Positions 42,273-51,900 of a stretch of DNA of 58,620 nt are shown here, one piece after another. The DNA comes from an uncultured Eubacteriales bacterium (GTDB lineage: Bacteria; Bacillota; Clostridia; Oscillospirales; Acutalibacteraceae). The notes under the pieces were generated by a model. It made no database searches, was not told the origin of the DNA, and saw nothing but the letters and a program-made list of their open reading frames with translations. Location: NCBI GenBank assembly GCA_900316455.1, contig ONCX01000005.1, positions 1 to 58,620 on the forward strand, written 5' to 3'. The translations under genes and the position numbers were made by a program. Every line of letters begins with the position of its first letter. The stretch's first letter is position 1.

Positions 42273-44948
42273 TTATGCCCTTTTTTGTATCTGGAATGTC
42301 TTTTCAAGCGCGTTGGCAAGCGCACGGGCTATTTTGTCGGGATTCCGGATTATCCAATTTGCCGAGTCCGCGTTGTCATGGTATTCCACCTCCGCGAGAA
42401 GGCTTACCATTCCGAAATACGCCGGATCCCTTACTTCGCCGTAGCCGATGTTGTCAAAGGCTGACATGCCGTTTGTCGTGCTGCTCGCCACTGTAGGTGT
42501 GAACGGCGAGATTTTACCCATTTCTTCAGCCATGTTCTGTCCGAGAGCCTTGCTCTGCGAACACCCCGGGAAGTAGTAGCCTACCGCGCCGTACATTCTC
42601 TTGGTTGTGTGGGCGTTGCTGTGTATGGCAAGGTAGATGTCCGCTTCCTTATTATACGCGTCCTGTGGACGGCCGTTCAGATTTATCTCAAGGCTCACAG
42701 GCGGCATATATACTACGCAGATGTATTCGTCCTCCAGAATCTTTTTGAGCGCTTCGCCTACGCGGTACATCTGCTTCTGCTCCGTCGTGGAACCGACGGC
42801 GTATTCGTTGTGAACCTGCCGCGAGGGGGAGAGGTATATGATCGGAACGCCTCCGTCTTTGAAGCTCCGGTCGGGTATCGTTACGAACTGGTCGCTCACG
42901 TTTGTCTTTTTTCGCGAAATCCACGCGCTCTTGCCGTTCCAGTTGAACCGGAACCATGTCACGTCGTTTGAATCGCTGCCCCATTCGAGCGCGGTGTATA
43001 TCTCGCCTGCTTTAAGAGTGCCGAGCGCGGTGTAATTCGTGCCGGGACCGCTGTAGATTTTAGTGCCGTTGCTCTTGACCTTGAATGTGCGTATGATGTA
43101 GCGCTGGTTGCTCTTCTTGGTTATCATGGCAAAGGCGGTTTTGCTGTCGGCAATCTCGCCGGTCTCGTCGGTGACGCGGCAGAATACCTGCATGACGTGC
43201 CATGTGCAGTCGGCTTTTCCGGATGCCGTCTTTCCGGTCATTCCTTTCCAGAGCGTCCATTCGCTCTTGCCTGCTTTCTTGTAGTACCACTGGTATTTCA
43301 GCCCGCTGCCCGTGGCGTTTACCGTGAATGAAGCCGTCTCGCCCGAATGAACCGTCGCCTGCGCGGGCTGCGAGGTTATTTTGATTGCCGGAACGGCTGT
43401 CAGCGTCGCCGGTTCCGTATCCAGATATGTCCCCGACTCGTCCTGCACGCGGCAGCGCACCTGCGTTCCGTTTAAATTCTCCTCCGCCATTAATGTCAGT
43501 GTACGGGCGGTCTGACCCTCAATTTCAATCCACTGCGCCTCGGCGTTTTCGCGGCTGTACCATCTGTAGGTATATTCGCCGGTTCCCTGCGGCTTTACGC
43601 TGAATTGAGCTGTCCTGCCGACTTTAACTGTGACGCTCTTGGGCTGCGTCACTATTTTCAATGGCTGGGTCACCTTCACGACCGCCCGCTCCGAATCAAG
43701 CTTTCCGCCGGATTCGTCGGTCACGGTGCAGTAGACCTCCATGAGATTCCATGTGCCGTTGGCGGAGGCGAATGTCGTCGCCGTTGTGTGACCCTTCCAA
43801 AGACTCCATTCCTCCGCGCCGTATTTCCTGTAATACCACTGATAATTCAGCCTGCCTGTGCCTTGCGCGGCAACTCTGAAATATACGGTGTCGCCCGATT
43901 TCACGCCCGCGTTCTCAGGCTGGCTGAGAATTATGAGCGGTCGGCTCAGTATTAATTTCGCCACTCCGGACTTCACGCTCGCGCCGGAGCCGTCGCTTAC
44001 AACGCACCACACCTTCATTTCGCCGTATTCGCCAGCCGTGGCTGTGAACGTTGACGAGGTTTCGCCCTCCATCAGCATGTCGCTTGCTGTGCCGGAAGGG
44101 CGCGTGTACCACTGATAGCTGATGTTTCCCGTTCCCCTTGCCTTCAGCGAGAATACCGCCTGTTCGCCAGCCGCCGCGGTCACGTTCTCCGGCTGCAGGG
44201 TGATTTCGAGCGGCTGGTCAAGAATGACCGTCGCGGGCTGAGTTTCGGCTGTTTCGCCCGACTCGTCCGTTATTACGCAGTAGACCCGCATGAGATTCCA
44301 CGTTGTATTTGCCGAAGCAAAAGTCGTCGCCGTCGTGTGACCCTTCCATTTGGAGAATCCGGAAGCGCCGGCTTTTTTGTAGTACCACTGATATTGCAGC
44401 CTGCCGGTTCCCCGCGCCGTCACTCTGAAATAGGCAGTCCCGCCTGTTTTCACGGTAACGTCCTCAGGCTGGGCGAGAATTTCAAGCGGCTGGCGCAGCG
44501 AAACCGTCGCCGCCCGCGACATGACGCTCTCGCCGTCAGCGTCGGTTATCAGGCAGCGCACCTTCATCAGATTCCATGTGGAATTGGCGACGGCGCGTGC
44601 GTCCGCGTCGGTGTGCCCTTTCCAGACCGACCACGCGGAGCTGCCCTCCTTGCGGTAGTACCACTGGTAGCTGAGTCCGTCGCCTTCAGCCCTCACGCTG
44701 AATGAAACCGCTTCGCCGCCGGAAAGCGTCACGTCCTCAGGCTGCGACGTTATGGCGAGAGGCGTTTTTTCCTGCTCCTGCTGCTCCTGCACGGCTTCTG
44801 GCGTATCGTCAACTCCTGAGGCAAATGCCCGCGAAGCTTCCCAATCCGGCGAAGCGGAAATCGTCAATGTAAGCGACGCGGCGGCTATCAGCGCCGTTAT
44901 TCTCTTTAAGCCGCACCGACACGCGGCGGATTTTAAGGATAATTTCAT
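42273..44948 (-). CDS. N-acetylmuramoyl-L-alanine amidase with six Ig-like repeats
   Basis: An 891-residue secreted cell-wall hydrolase. A signal peptide (~1-35) is followed by six Ig-like domains (~60-600) with the WxxWKGHTxA module also found at 17715 and 45182, an SH3-like domain (~610-675, GPGTNYTALGTLKAGE), and an amidase_3-like domain (~690-890). The amidase has YLAIHSNA and LLAEVEYHDN, the His and Glu typical of the zinc/catalytic site. The position of the first zinc His is occupied by YLSPSRQVHNEY. It would cleave the MurNAc-Ala bond. ATG 44948 follows AGGAG; the 55 upstream codons are noncoding. It is paralogous to the gene at 55130. Confidence 0.88.
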   Translation of the reverse strand: MKLSLKSAACRCGLKRITALIAAASLTLTISASPDWEASRAFASGVDDTPEAVQEQQEQEKTPLAITSQPEDVTLSGGEAVSFSVRAEGDGLSYQWYYRKEGSSAWSVWKGHTDADARAVANSTWNLMKVRCLITDADGESVMSRAATVSLRQPLEILAQPEDVTVKTGGTAYFRVTARGTGRLQYQWYYKKAGASGFSKWKGHTTATTFASANTTWNLMRVYCVITDESGETAETQPATVILDQPLEITLQPENVTAAAGEQAVFSLKARGTGNISYQWYTRPSGTASDMLMEGETSSTFTATAGEYGEMKVWCVVSDGSGASVKSGVAKLILSRPLIILSQPENAGVKSGDTVYFRVAAQGTGRLNYQWYYRKYGAEEWSLWKGHTTATTFASANGTWNLMEVYCTVTDESGGKLDSERAVVKVTQPLKIVTQPKSVTVKVGRTAQFSVKPQGTGEYTYRWYSRENAEAQWIEIEGQTARTLTLMAEENLNGTQVRCRVQDESGTYLDTEPATLTAVPAIKITSQPAQATVHSGETASFTVNATGSGLKYQWYYKKAGKSEWTLWKGMTGKTASGKADCTWHVMQVFCRVTDETGEIADSKTAFAMITKKSNQRYIIRTFKVKSNGTKIYSGPGTNYTALGTLKAGEIYTALEWGSDSNDVTWFRFNWNGKSAWISRKKTNVSDQFVTIPDRSFKDGGVPIIYLSPSRQVHNEYAVGSTTEQKQMYRVGEALKKILEDEYICVVYMPPVSLEINLNGRPQDAYNKEADIYLAIHSNAHTTKRMYGAVGYYFPGCSQSKALGQNMAEEMGKISPFTPTVASSTTNGMSAFDNIGYGEVRDPAYFGMVSLLAEVEYHDNADSANWIIRNPDKIARALANALEKTFQIQKRA

Positions 44949-45100
44949 CTGATGCTCTCCTGTCGTATTTTTATTTTTACATACTATTTTATTATACCAC
45001 CCCCGCGGATTTATTTTTTGACGGAGTTGTAAATTTAACTTGATGCAATTAACAAGAATATTCAACTTATAAATTTGCTTTTTTATTGAATTTATCTTTA

Positions 45101-45129
45101 TTGACACGTTCAACGCTGTGGTGTATAAT
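45101..45129 (+). promoter_or_regulatory. Promoter for the BspA/Ig surface protein
   Basis: TTGACA at 45101-45106 and TATAAT at 45124-45129 with a 17-base spacer, 52 bases before the start. Confidence 0.85.
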
Positions 45130-45181
45130 TATCGAGGAATTGTTTGTTCTGTGATAATATTCGTGAAACGAGGTAATTCGT

Positions 45182-48100
45182 ATGAAACGCAAAGAGCTGC
45201 GGGGCTTGATTCTCATTCCGCTTTTTACGCTTCTCGCCGCGCTGGTTCCGGCGATTTCCGGCTCAAACGCCGCGTATGCCGCGGGGGATTTTGAAATATC
45301 CGACGGCGTTCTCACCAATTACAGCGGGAAAGGCGGCGCTGTCGCCATTCCCTCCGGCAAGGTCACGGCGATTGCCGATTATGCCTTCTACGGCTGCTCC
45401 AACATAACCTCCCTCACTGTTCCGGAGGGCGTTAAGTCCATCGGCAAGCAGGCTTTTTTCAATTGCTCCGGCATGACTTCCCTTTCGCTTCCGGCTTCCG
45501 TCCGGTCGATTGGCGAGCTTTGCTTCAACGGCTGTCAGAAGCTCCAAAGCATATCCGTTCCGGCAAGCAGCGGCTATTTCTCGTCCGAGGACGGCGTGCT
45601 TTTCAATTACGGCGCAACCACGCTCATACGCTGTCCGGAGGGCTTTACGGATACGGAATACACTGTTCCTGAATCAGTTACTACAATTGACAGCTCGGCT
45701 TTTTCGCGCTGTCTTTCCCTCAAAAGGGTAAATCTCCCGTCCGGACTCAATCTGATACGCGACAGGGCATTCTATGAGGACGTTAATCTCAGATCTATGA
45801 TAATTCCCGCTTCTGTCGCCGCTGTAGGCAGCGAGGCGTTCCGCACAACCGGCGGAATCAAAACGCTGTCGCTCGAAGCGGTGAGTCCGTCCTTCGGCAG
45901 CGACGCTTTCAAAAGCACGGGTGTTTCCCGCGTGCTTTACGCCGGAACCGGCTCTCAGTGGGGCGACGCCGATCTGAGCGATGTTTTCGGCGGCTCGGTC
46001 AAGGTGTATTACGGAATGTCCGGTATGGACGTTGAGGACGACGTCCTTCTTTCGTATTCCGGCGCGGCGGAAAGCGTCTCCGTTCCGGGATTCATCGTGA
46101 AAATAGGCGAAAGCGCGTTCTATGGCTGCGATTCGGTCAGAAGCCTGACGCTGCCCACTTCGCTTAAATACATATGCCAGTCGGCATTCGACGGCTGTTC
46201 CTCCCTCGAACGCGTCACCATTCCTTCGTCCGTTGTATCAATCGGAGAATGGGCGTTCGACGGCTGTTACTCGCTTGCGAAAATATCGGTCGTTTCGGAC
46301 AACGCGTATTATTCCTCCTCCGGCGGCGCGCTTTATGACAGGGACAGGACCACTCTGCTCCGCTGCCCGCCCGCTCTGTCAGTCGAAAGCTTCACGGTCC
46401 CTTCGACGGTCACGAAAATCGGGGATTCCGCTTTTTCACTCTGCGACGGAATTAAAAATGTCGTGATTCCCTCCGGCGTCACCGAAATCGATCATTATGC
46501 CTTTGACCAGTGTTCCTCGCTCACGGAAATCAGCATTCCCGCGTCGGTGAAATCGGTCGGGCGCTGCGCCTTCCGCATGAATGGCAGTCTGACCTGCGTC
46601 AGGCTCGGTTCCGTTTCCACATCGTTCGGCAACGGCGCGTTCTCCGGTTCGCCCGTCGCCAGAGTGCTGTATCCCGGGACGGAGGCGCAATGGAATTCCG
46701 CCGGTCTCGGCAGCGTTTTCGGCTCGGCAAGGGTTTATTATTCTATCTCGGATTTTGAAATCGACGGCTCTTCCCTCGTATCCTACAAAGGCAGCGCGGA
46801 TTCCGTCACAATTCCCGATTTCATCGAAAAAATAGCAAACCGCGCCTTCTACGGCAATTCAAAGATAAGGAGCGTCACAATTCCGTCCGGAGTAACGTCC
46901 ATAGGCGAATCCGCCTTCGCTCAGTGCGGCTCGCTCACGGGAATTTCCATACCCGCGTCGGTCACTTCGGTTGGAAAATGGGCGTTCGACGGCTGCGGAA
47001 AGCTCTCGTCCATCACCGTGCCGTCAGCCAGCGCGAATTACTCATCGTCGGACGGTGTGCTTTACAATAAGGACAAGTCCTCGCTGCTGCGCTATCCTCC
47101 AAATAAAGCCGGCGGCAGCTTCGCAATTCCGTCATCCGTCAGGACAATCGGCGATTCCGCCTTTGCCTCCTGCCGCAATCTGACGGAAATATCCGTTCCC
47201 TCCGGAGTACGGAATATCGAGCAGTACGCCTTTGACCAGTGCGTGTCATTAAAGTCGGTCAGACTTGCCGCTACCGTCACCTCCGTGGGACAGTACGCCT
47301 TCCGCTCGAATTACGGTCTGAAAACCGTGGTTATTATGGCAAAGTCGCCCTCTGTGAGCGGCAGCGCGTTCCATTCCGACAGCGTGGCGGCGGTATGCTT
47401 TGCCGGAAGCGCGGCTCAGTGGGATTCGGCGGGGCTTTCCGGAGCATTCGGCGGCGGTGCGGCTGTTTACTGCGATTACAGATATCCCGCGATAACTCTC
47501 CAGCCCGAAAGCGTAAGCTCCGTTGCCGGAAAGAGCGTTACATTCTCCGTTGGCGCTGACGGCAGCGGTCTGAAATACCAGTGGTACTTCAAAAAGGCGG
47601 GTCAGGATTCGTTCAGCCTGTGGAAAGGACACACCGCGGCTTCCGAAACCGTCGCTCCGAACGACACTTGGAACGGAATCAGACTGCGCTGCTTGCTGAC
47701 CGACGCCGCCGGAATTACGGTCACGTCCTCCGAGGCAACCGTAACGCTTTCTTCCGCAATAGTCATAACCACGCAGCCTAAGGATATTTCAGCCGAAAAG
47801 GGCAGCTCTGTCACACTTTCGGTAGGCGCGTCGGGCAGCGGATTGAAATATCAGTGGTACTTCAAAAAGTCCGGACAGGATTCATTCTCCCTCTGGAAGA
47901 ACCGCACCCATTCCTCCGAGACAGTTACACCCAACGACACATGGGACGGAATTCAGCTCTACTGCGTGATTAAGGATTCATACGGCAATTCGCTGAAATC
48001 CGGTTCGGCGACTGTCACGCTCAGGGAACCGCTCAGAATTACCTCACAGCCGCGCAGCGCGACTGTTCAGAAGGGCGGCTCCGTAACGCTTTCGGTAAGC

Positions 48101-48301
48101 GCGTCGGGCAGCGGATTGAAATATCAGTGGTACTTCAAAAAGTCCGGTCAGAATTCATTCTCCCTCTGGAAGAACCGCACCCATTCCTCCGAGACCGTCA
48201 CCCCCAACGACACATGGGACGGAATTCAGCTCTACTGCATTGTGACCGACGGCGCGGGCGCGTATCTGAAATCCGAAACCGTTACAGTCCGGATTAATTG
48301 A
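45182..48301 (+). CDS. BspA-type leucine-rich repeat surface protein with three Ig-like repeats
   Basis: A 1039-residue secreted protein with a signal peptide (~1-34). Residues ~35-760 contain three ~240-residue super-repeats. Each starts with a DFEISDGVLTNYSGK-like strand, runs through BspA leucine-rich units (AFYGCSNITSLTVPEGVKSIG pattern), and ends in AQW...L..VFG..xVYY. Residues ~765-1039 are three Ig-like domains of the window's common type; the last two are almost identical in DNA. No transmembrane or sorting signal is seen at the C-terminus, so attachment is unclear. Adhesion or glycan binding is typical for BspA proteins but untested here. Confidence 0.88.
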   Translation: MKRKELRGLILIPLFTLLAALVPAISGSNAAYAAGDFEISDGVLTNYSGKGGAVAIPSGKVTAIADYAFYGCSNITSLTVPEGVKSIGKQAFFNCSGMTSLSLPASVRSIGELCFNGCQKLQSISVPASSGYFSSEDGVLFNYGATTLIRCPEGFTDTEYTVPESVTTIDSSAFSRCLSLKRVNLPSGLNLIRDRAFYEDVNLRSMIIPASVAAVGSEAFRTTGGIKTLSLEAVSPSFGSDAFKSTGVSRVLYAGTGSQWGDADLSDVFGGSVKVYYGMSGMDVEDDVLLSYSGAAESVSVPGFIVKIGESAFYGCDSVRSLTLPTSLKYICQSAFDGCSSLERVTIPSSVVSIGEWAFDGCYSLAKISVVSDNAYYSSSGGALYDRDRTTLLRCPPALSVESFTVPSTVTKIGDSAFSLCDGIKNVVIPSGVTEIDHYAFDQCSSLTEISIPASVKSVGRCAFRMNGSLTCVRLGSVSTSFGNGAFSGSPVARVLYPGTEAQWNSAGLGSVFGSARVYYSISDFEIDGSSLVSYKGSADSVTIPDFIEKIANRAFYGNSKIRSVTIPSGVTSIGESAFAQCGSLTGISIPASVTSVGKWAFDGCGKLSSITVPSASANYSSSDGVLYNKDKSSLLRYPPNKAGGSFAIPSSVRTIGDSAFASCRNLTEISVPSGVRNIEQYAFDQCVSLKSVRLAATVTSVGQYAFRSNYGLKTVVIMAKSPSVSGSAFHSDSVAAVCFAGSAAQWDSAGLSGAFGGGAAVYCDYRYPAITLQPESVSSVAGKSVTFSVGADGSGLKYQWYFKKAGQDSFSLWKGHTAASETVAPNDTWNGIRLRCLLTDAAGITVTSSEATVTLSSAIVITTQPKDISAEKGSSVTLSVGASGSGLKYQWYFKKSGQDSFSLWKNRTHSSETVTPNDTWDGIQLYCVIKDSYGNSLKSGSATVTLREPLRITSQPRSATVQKGGSVTLSVSASGSGLKYQWYFKKSGQNSFSLWKNRTHSSETVTPNDTWDGIQLYCIVTDGAGAYLKSETVTVRIN
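47821..48239 (+). repeat. Near-identical 146-base direct repeats 273 bases apart
   Basis: 47821-47966 and 48094-48239 differ at only a few positions. They are the central parts of Ig domains 2 and 3 of the surface protein. The near-identity at silent sites points to recent duplication or gene conversion. Confidence 0.85.
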
Positions 48302-48383
48302 TATAATTTATGAAAAAAAGGTTGATTTTTCCCTTTTTTTCAATTAAAATTATTATTGGAAATCAAATCAGGGAGGAATTGCA

Positions 48384-49448
48384 ATGGCGTTTGCATCTAT
48401 GGTATTTGTATTTATTATTCTTGAGGTCATTGTCCTGGCGATATTGTTCATAGTTGGTATAATACTTCTGGTTCGCGGCTTCATGAACAAGCATCTCGCC
48501 GAATACGCCGGAAAAAAATCGCCTAAGATCATGATGATTACCGGAGGCGTGTTTGTATCGCTGCCGCTGGTGCTGTTTGTCTGTCTCGCGGTATGGAGCA
48601 TTACATCGTCGGTCAGCACGATATTCAACCGTTCGCGCTACGAATGCATTCCGGATATCTGGCGGCACGAGAGCGTCTCGGATTCGCAGGCGAAAAGCGA
48701 TATCATAAACGCCTTGCTTGTGTCAGCCGACAAAGGCAACCGCGAGGCGTTCGCACGCAACTTCACGCCGGAAATCCAGCGTAAAAGCGGCTTTGACGCG
48801 GCTGTGGACAGATTCTTTGAGTCCTACCCTGTCGGGCTTTCAAAATGCGATAAGAAGGACGAGTCGGGCGGCGGCACGGGTTCTTACGACTACGGACACA
48901 AGGTCCTCAACGACAGCCTGAATTATTACTGCATTCTCGACGGCGATTGGTACTGCGTGAATCTCGAATACTGCTATTGCAACACCGATGAGCCGGACAA
49001 GGTTGGCGTTACGGGCTTCTGGATAAGAAACCTCGAAGCTTCCGCCGTGTTTGAGGGTGAGGGCGGTAAGACCGACGAATATCTCGTCTGCGATATAAAA
49101 AGCAGCAGCGAGGTTCAGGCAAGGCTCATAGGCGGCAGGGCGTATGTCTGGAGGACAACCGGCGAGCCGCGTGTCACGGCGGAGCAGCTCCGCGCCGCGC
49201 TGACCAAGATAGACCGGCTGGATTCTCCCGCACTCAATCTGATGCTCGGCGAGCCGAACGTCGGCATAAAGAACGACGGCAGCTCGGATTACGCTTATTT
49301 CTACGAGCTGAAGCCGGAAAACGGCGAGCCGCGCTACGCCTATTTCCAGACCGATTCCGAATTCGGCAGGATCCTCTGGGCATTCCTCTGCACTCCATAT
49401 GAGGTTGATTACGACTTCGAGCTTTTCAAGGAAAAAACAGACGACTGA
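48384..49448 (+). CDS. Membrane protein with DUF5104-like extracellular domain
   Basis: A 354-residue protein with two membrane helices near the N-terminus (~8-32, ~47-73), then a soluble domain. Segments such as IINALLVSADKGNREAFARNF and DGDWYCVNLEYCYCNTDEPDKVGVTGFWI resemble DUF5104 (mostly a lipoprotein family of unknown function; similarity judged by eye). The C-terminal ~100 residues (SSEVQARLIGG onward) are of a different, unrecognised type. The ribosome site GGGAGGA lies 8 bases ahead of ATG 48384. It is followed by a strong terminator, so it is probably monocistronic. Confidence 0.65.
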   Translation: MAFASMVFVFIILEVIVLAILFIVGIILLVRGFMNKHLAEYAGKKSPKIMMITGGVFVSLPLVLFVCLAVWSITSSVSTIFNRSRYECIPDIWRHESVSDSQAKSDIINALLVSADKGNREAFARNFTPEIQRKSGFDAAVDRFFESYPVGLSKCDKKDESGGGTGSYDYGHKVLNDSLNYYCILDGDWYCVNLEYCYCNTDEPDKVGVTGFWIRNLEASAVFEGEGGKTDEYLVCDIKSSSEVQARLIGGRAYVWRTTGEPRVTAEQLRAALTKIDRLDSPALNLMLGEPNVGIKNDGSSDYAYFYELKPENGEPRYAYFQTDSEFGRILWAFLCTPYEVDYDFELFKEKTDD

Positions 49449-49461
49449 CAATAATAAATTC

Positions 49462-49507
49462 ATAAGCCTTTCCGCGTAGTTAAACGCGGGAGGGCTTATT
49501 TTTTCAT
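49462..49507 (+). terminator. Terminator after the DUF5104-like gene
   Basis: A two-part stem (49462-49468 with 49493-49499; inner CCGCG/CGCGG) followed by TTTTTTC. Confidence 0.85.
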
Positions 49508-49574
49508 TTTAATTTATGGAATATTCAGGCTTTTTCCGGCAAAAATATTAGCAAAGGGAAGTGAATCAAAAAAA

Positions 49575-50249
49575 ATGTTTGTCTCGCTGATACGCACGGT
49601 TATTCTCTATGCCGTGGTAATATTCGCCGTTCGGGTGATGGGGAAACGTCAGATAAAGGAAATGCAGGCGTCTGAGATAGTTGTGACGCTGATGATCTCA
49701 AACATTGCCGCTATGCCTATGCAGGAGGTTGGAATTTCCATATTTACCGGCATAGTGCCGATACTGACGCTTGTGATAACCGAAATGGCTATGTCGTATA
49801 TCATGCTGAAATCCCGTTCATTCCGCCAGCTTATTTCCGGAATGCCCGTCGTCGTCATTGAAAAGGGCGAGGTGAATCAGGCGGCAATGCGTTCCCTGCG
49901 CCTGAGCAACGAGGATCTCTTTGAGGAGCTGCGGAAGAAGGATATTTTTGACCCGGGCGCTGTGGAATACGCGATAATCGAGACGGACGGAGTGCTGAGT
50001 GTGCTGCTCAAAGGCGGGGAACTGCCGCTGACGGTTTCGCAGGCGGGTAAGGAAGTAGGGGAGGGGGGTTCGCTCAACGCGCTTATCGTAAGCGACGGCG
50101 AGATTGAAAAGGAAGCCGCGAAGGTCGTTGGCTGGACCCCGCAGAAAATAAAAAAGACGCTCAGATCACAAAGCACCGATCTGAGCGACGTATTCATAAT
50201 GTACGGCGACAGCGCCGGAAAATTCAGAATAATAAAGAAGGCTCCCTAA
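49575..50249 (+). CDS. DUF421 (YetF-like) membrane protein
   Basis: A 224-residue protein. Three membrane helices (~7-25, 38-55, 60-80) are followed by the DUF421 cytoplasmic domain. Signatures are RVMGKRQIKEMQASEIVVTLMIS at the N-terminus (RxxGKRQ) and GMPVVVIEKGEVN plus LRLSNEDLFEELRKKDIFD. DUF421 proteins are widespread in Firmicutes, often linked to sporulation or spore membranes; the molecular role is not established. Its stop shares one base with the ATG of the DUF4363 gene (TAATG), so the two are translationally coupled, a conserved pairing in Clostridia. Confidence 0.9.
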   Translation: MFVSLIRTVILYAVVIFAVRVMGKRQIKEMQASEIVVTLMISNIAAMPMQEVGISIFTGIVPILTLVITEMAMSYIMLKSRSFRQLISGMPVVVIEKGEVNQAAMRSLRLSNEDLFEELRKKDIFDPGAVEYAIIETDGVLSVLLKGGELPLTVSQAGKEVGEGGSLNALIVSDGEIEKEAAKVVGWTPQKIKKTLRSQSTDLSDVFIMYGDSAGKFRIIKKAP

Positions 50250-50650
50250 TGAAAATGAACCGCGAAAGAATTACTATAGTCCTGCTCCTTGCGCTGCTGG
50301 CGTTCTGCGGCTGGGCGCTCTACAATACCGTGACCGTAAGCCGCGAGATGTCCACTCTCACGGACGAGGCAATTTCTATGACGGACATGGGAAGAGCGGA
50401 TCCGGATAGCTTTGACGCTCTGGGGCAAAAGCTCGGAGAAATATCCCGACGCTGGGAGGAATGCGAGCCGGTTGTCTCCACCTATTCACGGCACGACGAG
50501 CTGGAGCGGGTGTCGTCGGCAGTGCGGAAGCTCCGCCCGCTTTACGAGAGCAAAAAGCCCCGCGAGCTGTATCTCACTCTCAACGAGACACGCGCAGCCC
50601 TTGACCATCTCAAAAAAACCGAACTTCCCACAATTGCCAATATTCTGTGA
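50249..50650 (+). CDS. DUF4363 family membrane-anchored protein
   Basis: A 133-residue protein with a single N-terminal helix (~8-25) and a helical extracytoplasmic part, partly coiled coil (LGEISRRWEECEPVVSTYSRH, LERVSSAVRKLRPL). The WxxCxxxxxxYxxHxEL pattern is the DUF4363 mark. It is paired with the DUF421 gene through a one-base stop/start overlap. The function is unknown. Confidence 0.85.
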   Translation: MKMNRERITIVLLLALLAFCGWALYNTVTVSREMSTLTDEAISMTDMGRADPDSFDALGQKLGEISRRWEECEPVVSTYSRHDELERVSSAVRKLRPLYESKKPRELYLTLNETRAALDHLKKTELPTIANIL

Positions 50651-50778
50651 ATCCCCGACAGGGAAAAAATCGCCGGACGCGTTCAACTCAATTTATGAGT
50701 ATCACAAATCCGGCGAGAAGTATTTATTGATTAATCAACATGAAAAACAGGTCTTGTTTTAACTGCAGCTTTTGTCTG

Positions 50779-51900
50779 TCAGAGTGTTTTGAGATAATTC
50801 ATGAAGTTCCGCTTGTTTTCGATAGCGGTAGTTGTGGGTCTTCCGAGGTCGTCGCGAGCGCCGATGGAGCATTTCACCTCGATGAGGGAGAGCGCGTTTC
50901 TGTTCTTTGCGGCTTCCAGCTCACTGTCGAGCGCCTCAAAGCTGTCCACGCTCACGGCATACGGATAGCCGCACGCTTTTGCGATTGATACGAGGTCAAT
51001 TTTGGCAGCGACCGTGGGCATACCGCCGACGGTTTCATGCGCGCCGTTGTTGATAACCACATGTATGAGATTCTCCGGCGCATTAGCTCCAAGCACTGCC
51101 ATTGCGCCCATATGCATAAGCACCGCGCCGTCGCCGTCAACGCACCAGATTCTCTGCTCCGGCTTCTGAAGTGCGACTCCCAGCGCAATTGAGGAGGAAT
51201 GTCCCATAGAGCCGACGGTCAGGAAGTCAAACTGATGTCCCTGTCCATTGGCTTCACGAATTTCAAATAGCTCGCGGCTTGCCTTGCCTGTAGTGGAAAC
51301 AATGGGATCGCTGCCGCTTGCCGCGACAATATGGCGGATAATATCCTCGCGTACCATTGTGTTGTCATTTTTGTATGTAACTTTGCCGTCATAGCTCAGT
51401 GCGCCCTTGCCGATGACGAACGCCACGTCCTTGCCTGTGGCGAGAATCTCACGGAATTTCGCCATTGCGTCTGCGACTTCCTCGTCCGCGGTGTCCTTGG
51501 TAATTACGAAAGGCGCAATGTCCATATCCTCCAGCAGCTTAACGGTTACTTCGCCCTGATAGATGTGCTGCGGTTCGTCGTGCGTACCGGGCTGACCGCG
51601 CCAGCCGACGACAAACACGGTGGGGATAGCATACACCTTATCATTTAGCAGCGACGCGACGGGATTGATTATGTTGCCTTCGCCGCTGTTCTGCATGTAG
51701 ACTACCGGAACCTTGCCTGTGGCGAGATGATAACCCGCCGCAAGCGCGGCGCAGTTGCCCTCGTTGGCAGCGATGATATGATGCTGCGGATCAATGCCAT
51801 AGGTATTCATCAGGTAGTTGCAAAGAGCCTTGAGCTGACTGTCCGGAACGCCGGTGTAAAAGTCCGCTCCGATAATTTCAATTAATTTTTCGACTTTCAT
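50779..51900 (-). CDS. aepY: Phosphonopyruvate decarboxylase (ThDP-dependent)
   Basis: A 373-residue enzyme that decarboxylates phosphonopyruvate to phosphonoacetaldehyde, making the unfavourable PEP mutase step irreversible. Features are FYTGVPDSQL at the N-terminus, the catalytic Glu in AANEGNCAALAAGYHLATG, and the thiamine-diphosphate motif GDGAVLMHMGAMAVLG...VVINN (GDG to NN). The ATG overlaps the reductase stop by 4 bases (ATGA). Substrate choice is set by the adjacent PEP mutase gene. Sulfopyruvate decarboxylases are related but improbable in this context. Confidence 0.93.
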   Translation of the reverse strand: MKVEKLIEIIGADFYTGVPDSQLKALCNYLMNTYGIDPQHHIIAANEGNCAALAAGYHLATGKVPVVYMQNSGEGNIINPVASLLNDKVYAIPTVFVVGWRGQPGTHDEPQHIYQGEVTVKLLEDMDIAPFVITKDTADEEVADAMAKFREILATGKDVAFVIGKGALSYDGKVTYKNDNTMVREDIIRHIVAASGSDPIVSTTGKASRELFEIREANGQGHQFDFLTVGSMGHSSSIALGVALQKPEQRIWCVDGDGAVLMHMGAMAVLGANAPENLIHVVINNGAHETVGGMPTVAAKIDLVSIAKACGYPYAVSVDSFEALDSELEAAKNRNALSLIEVKCSIGARDDLGRPTTTAIENKRNFMNYLKTL

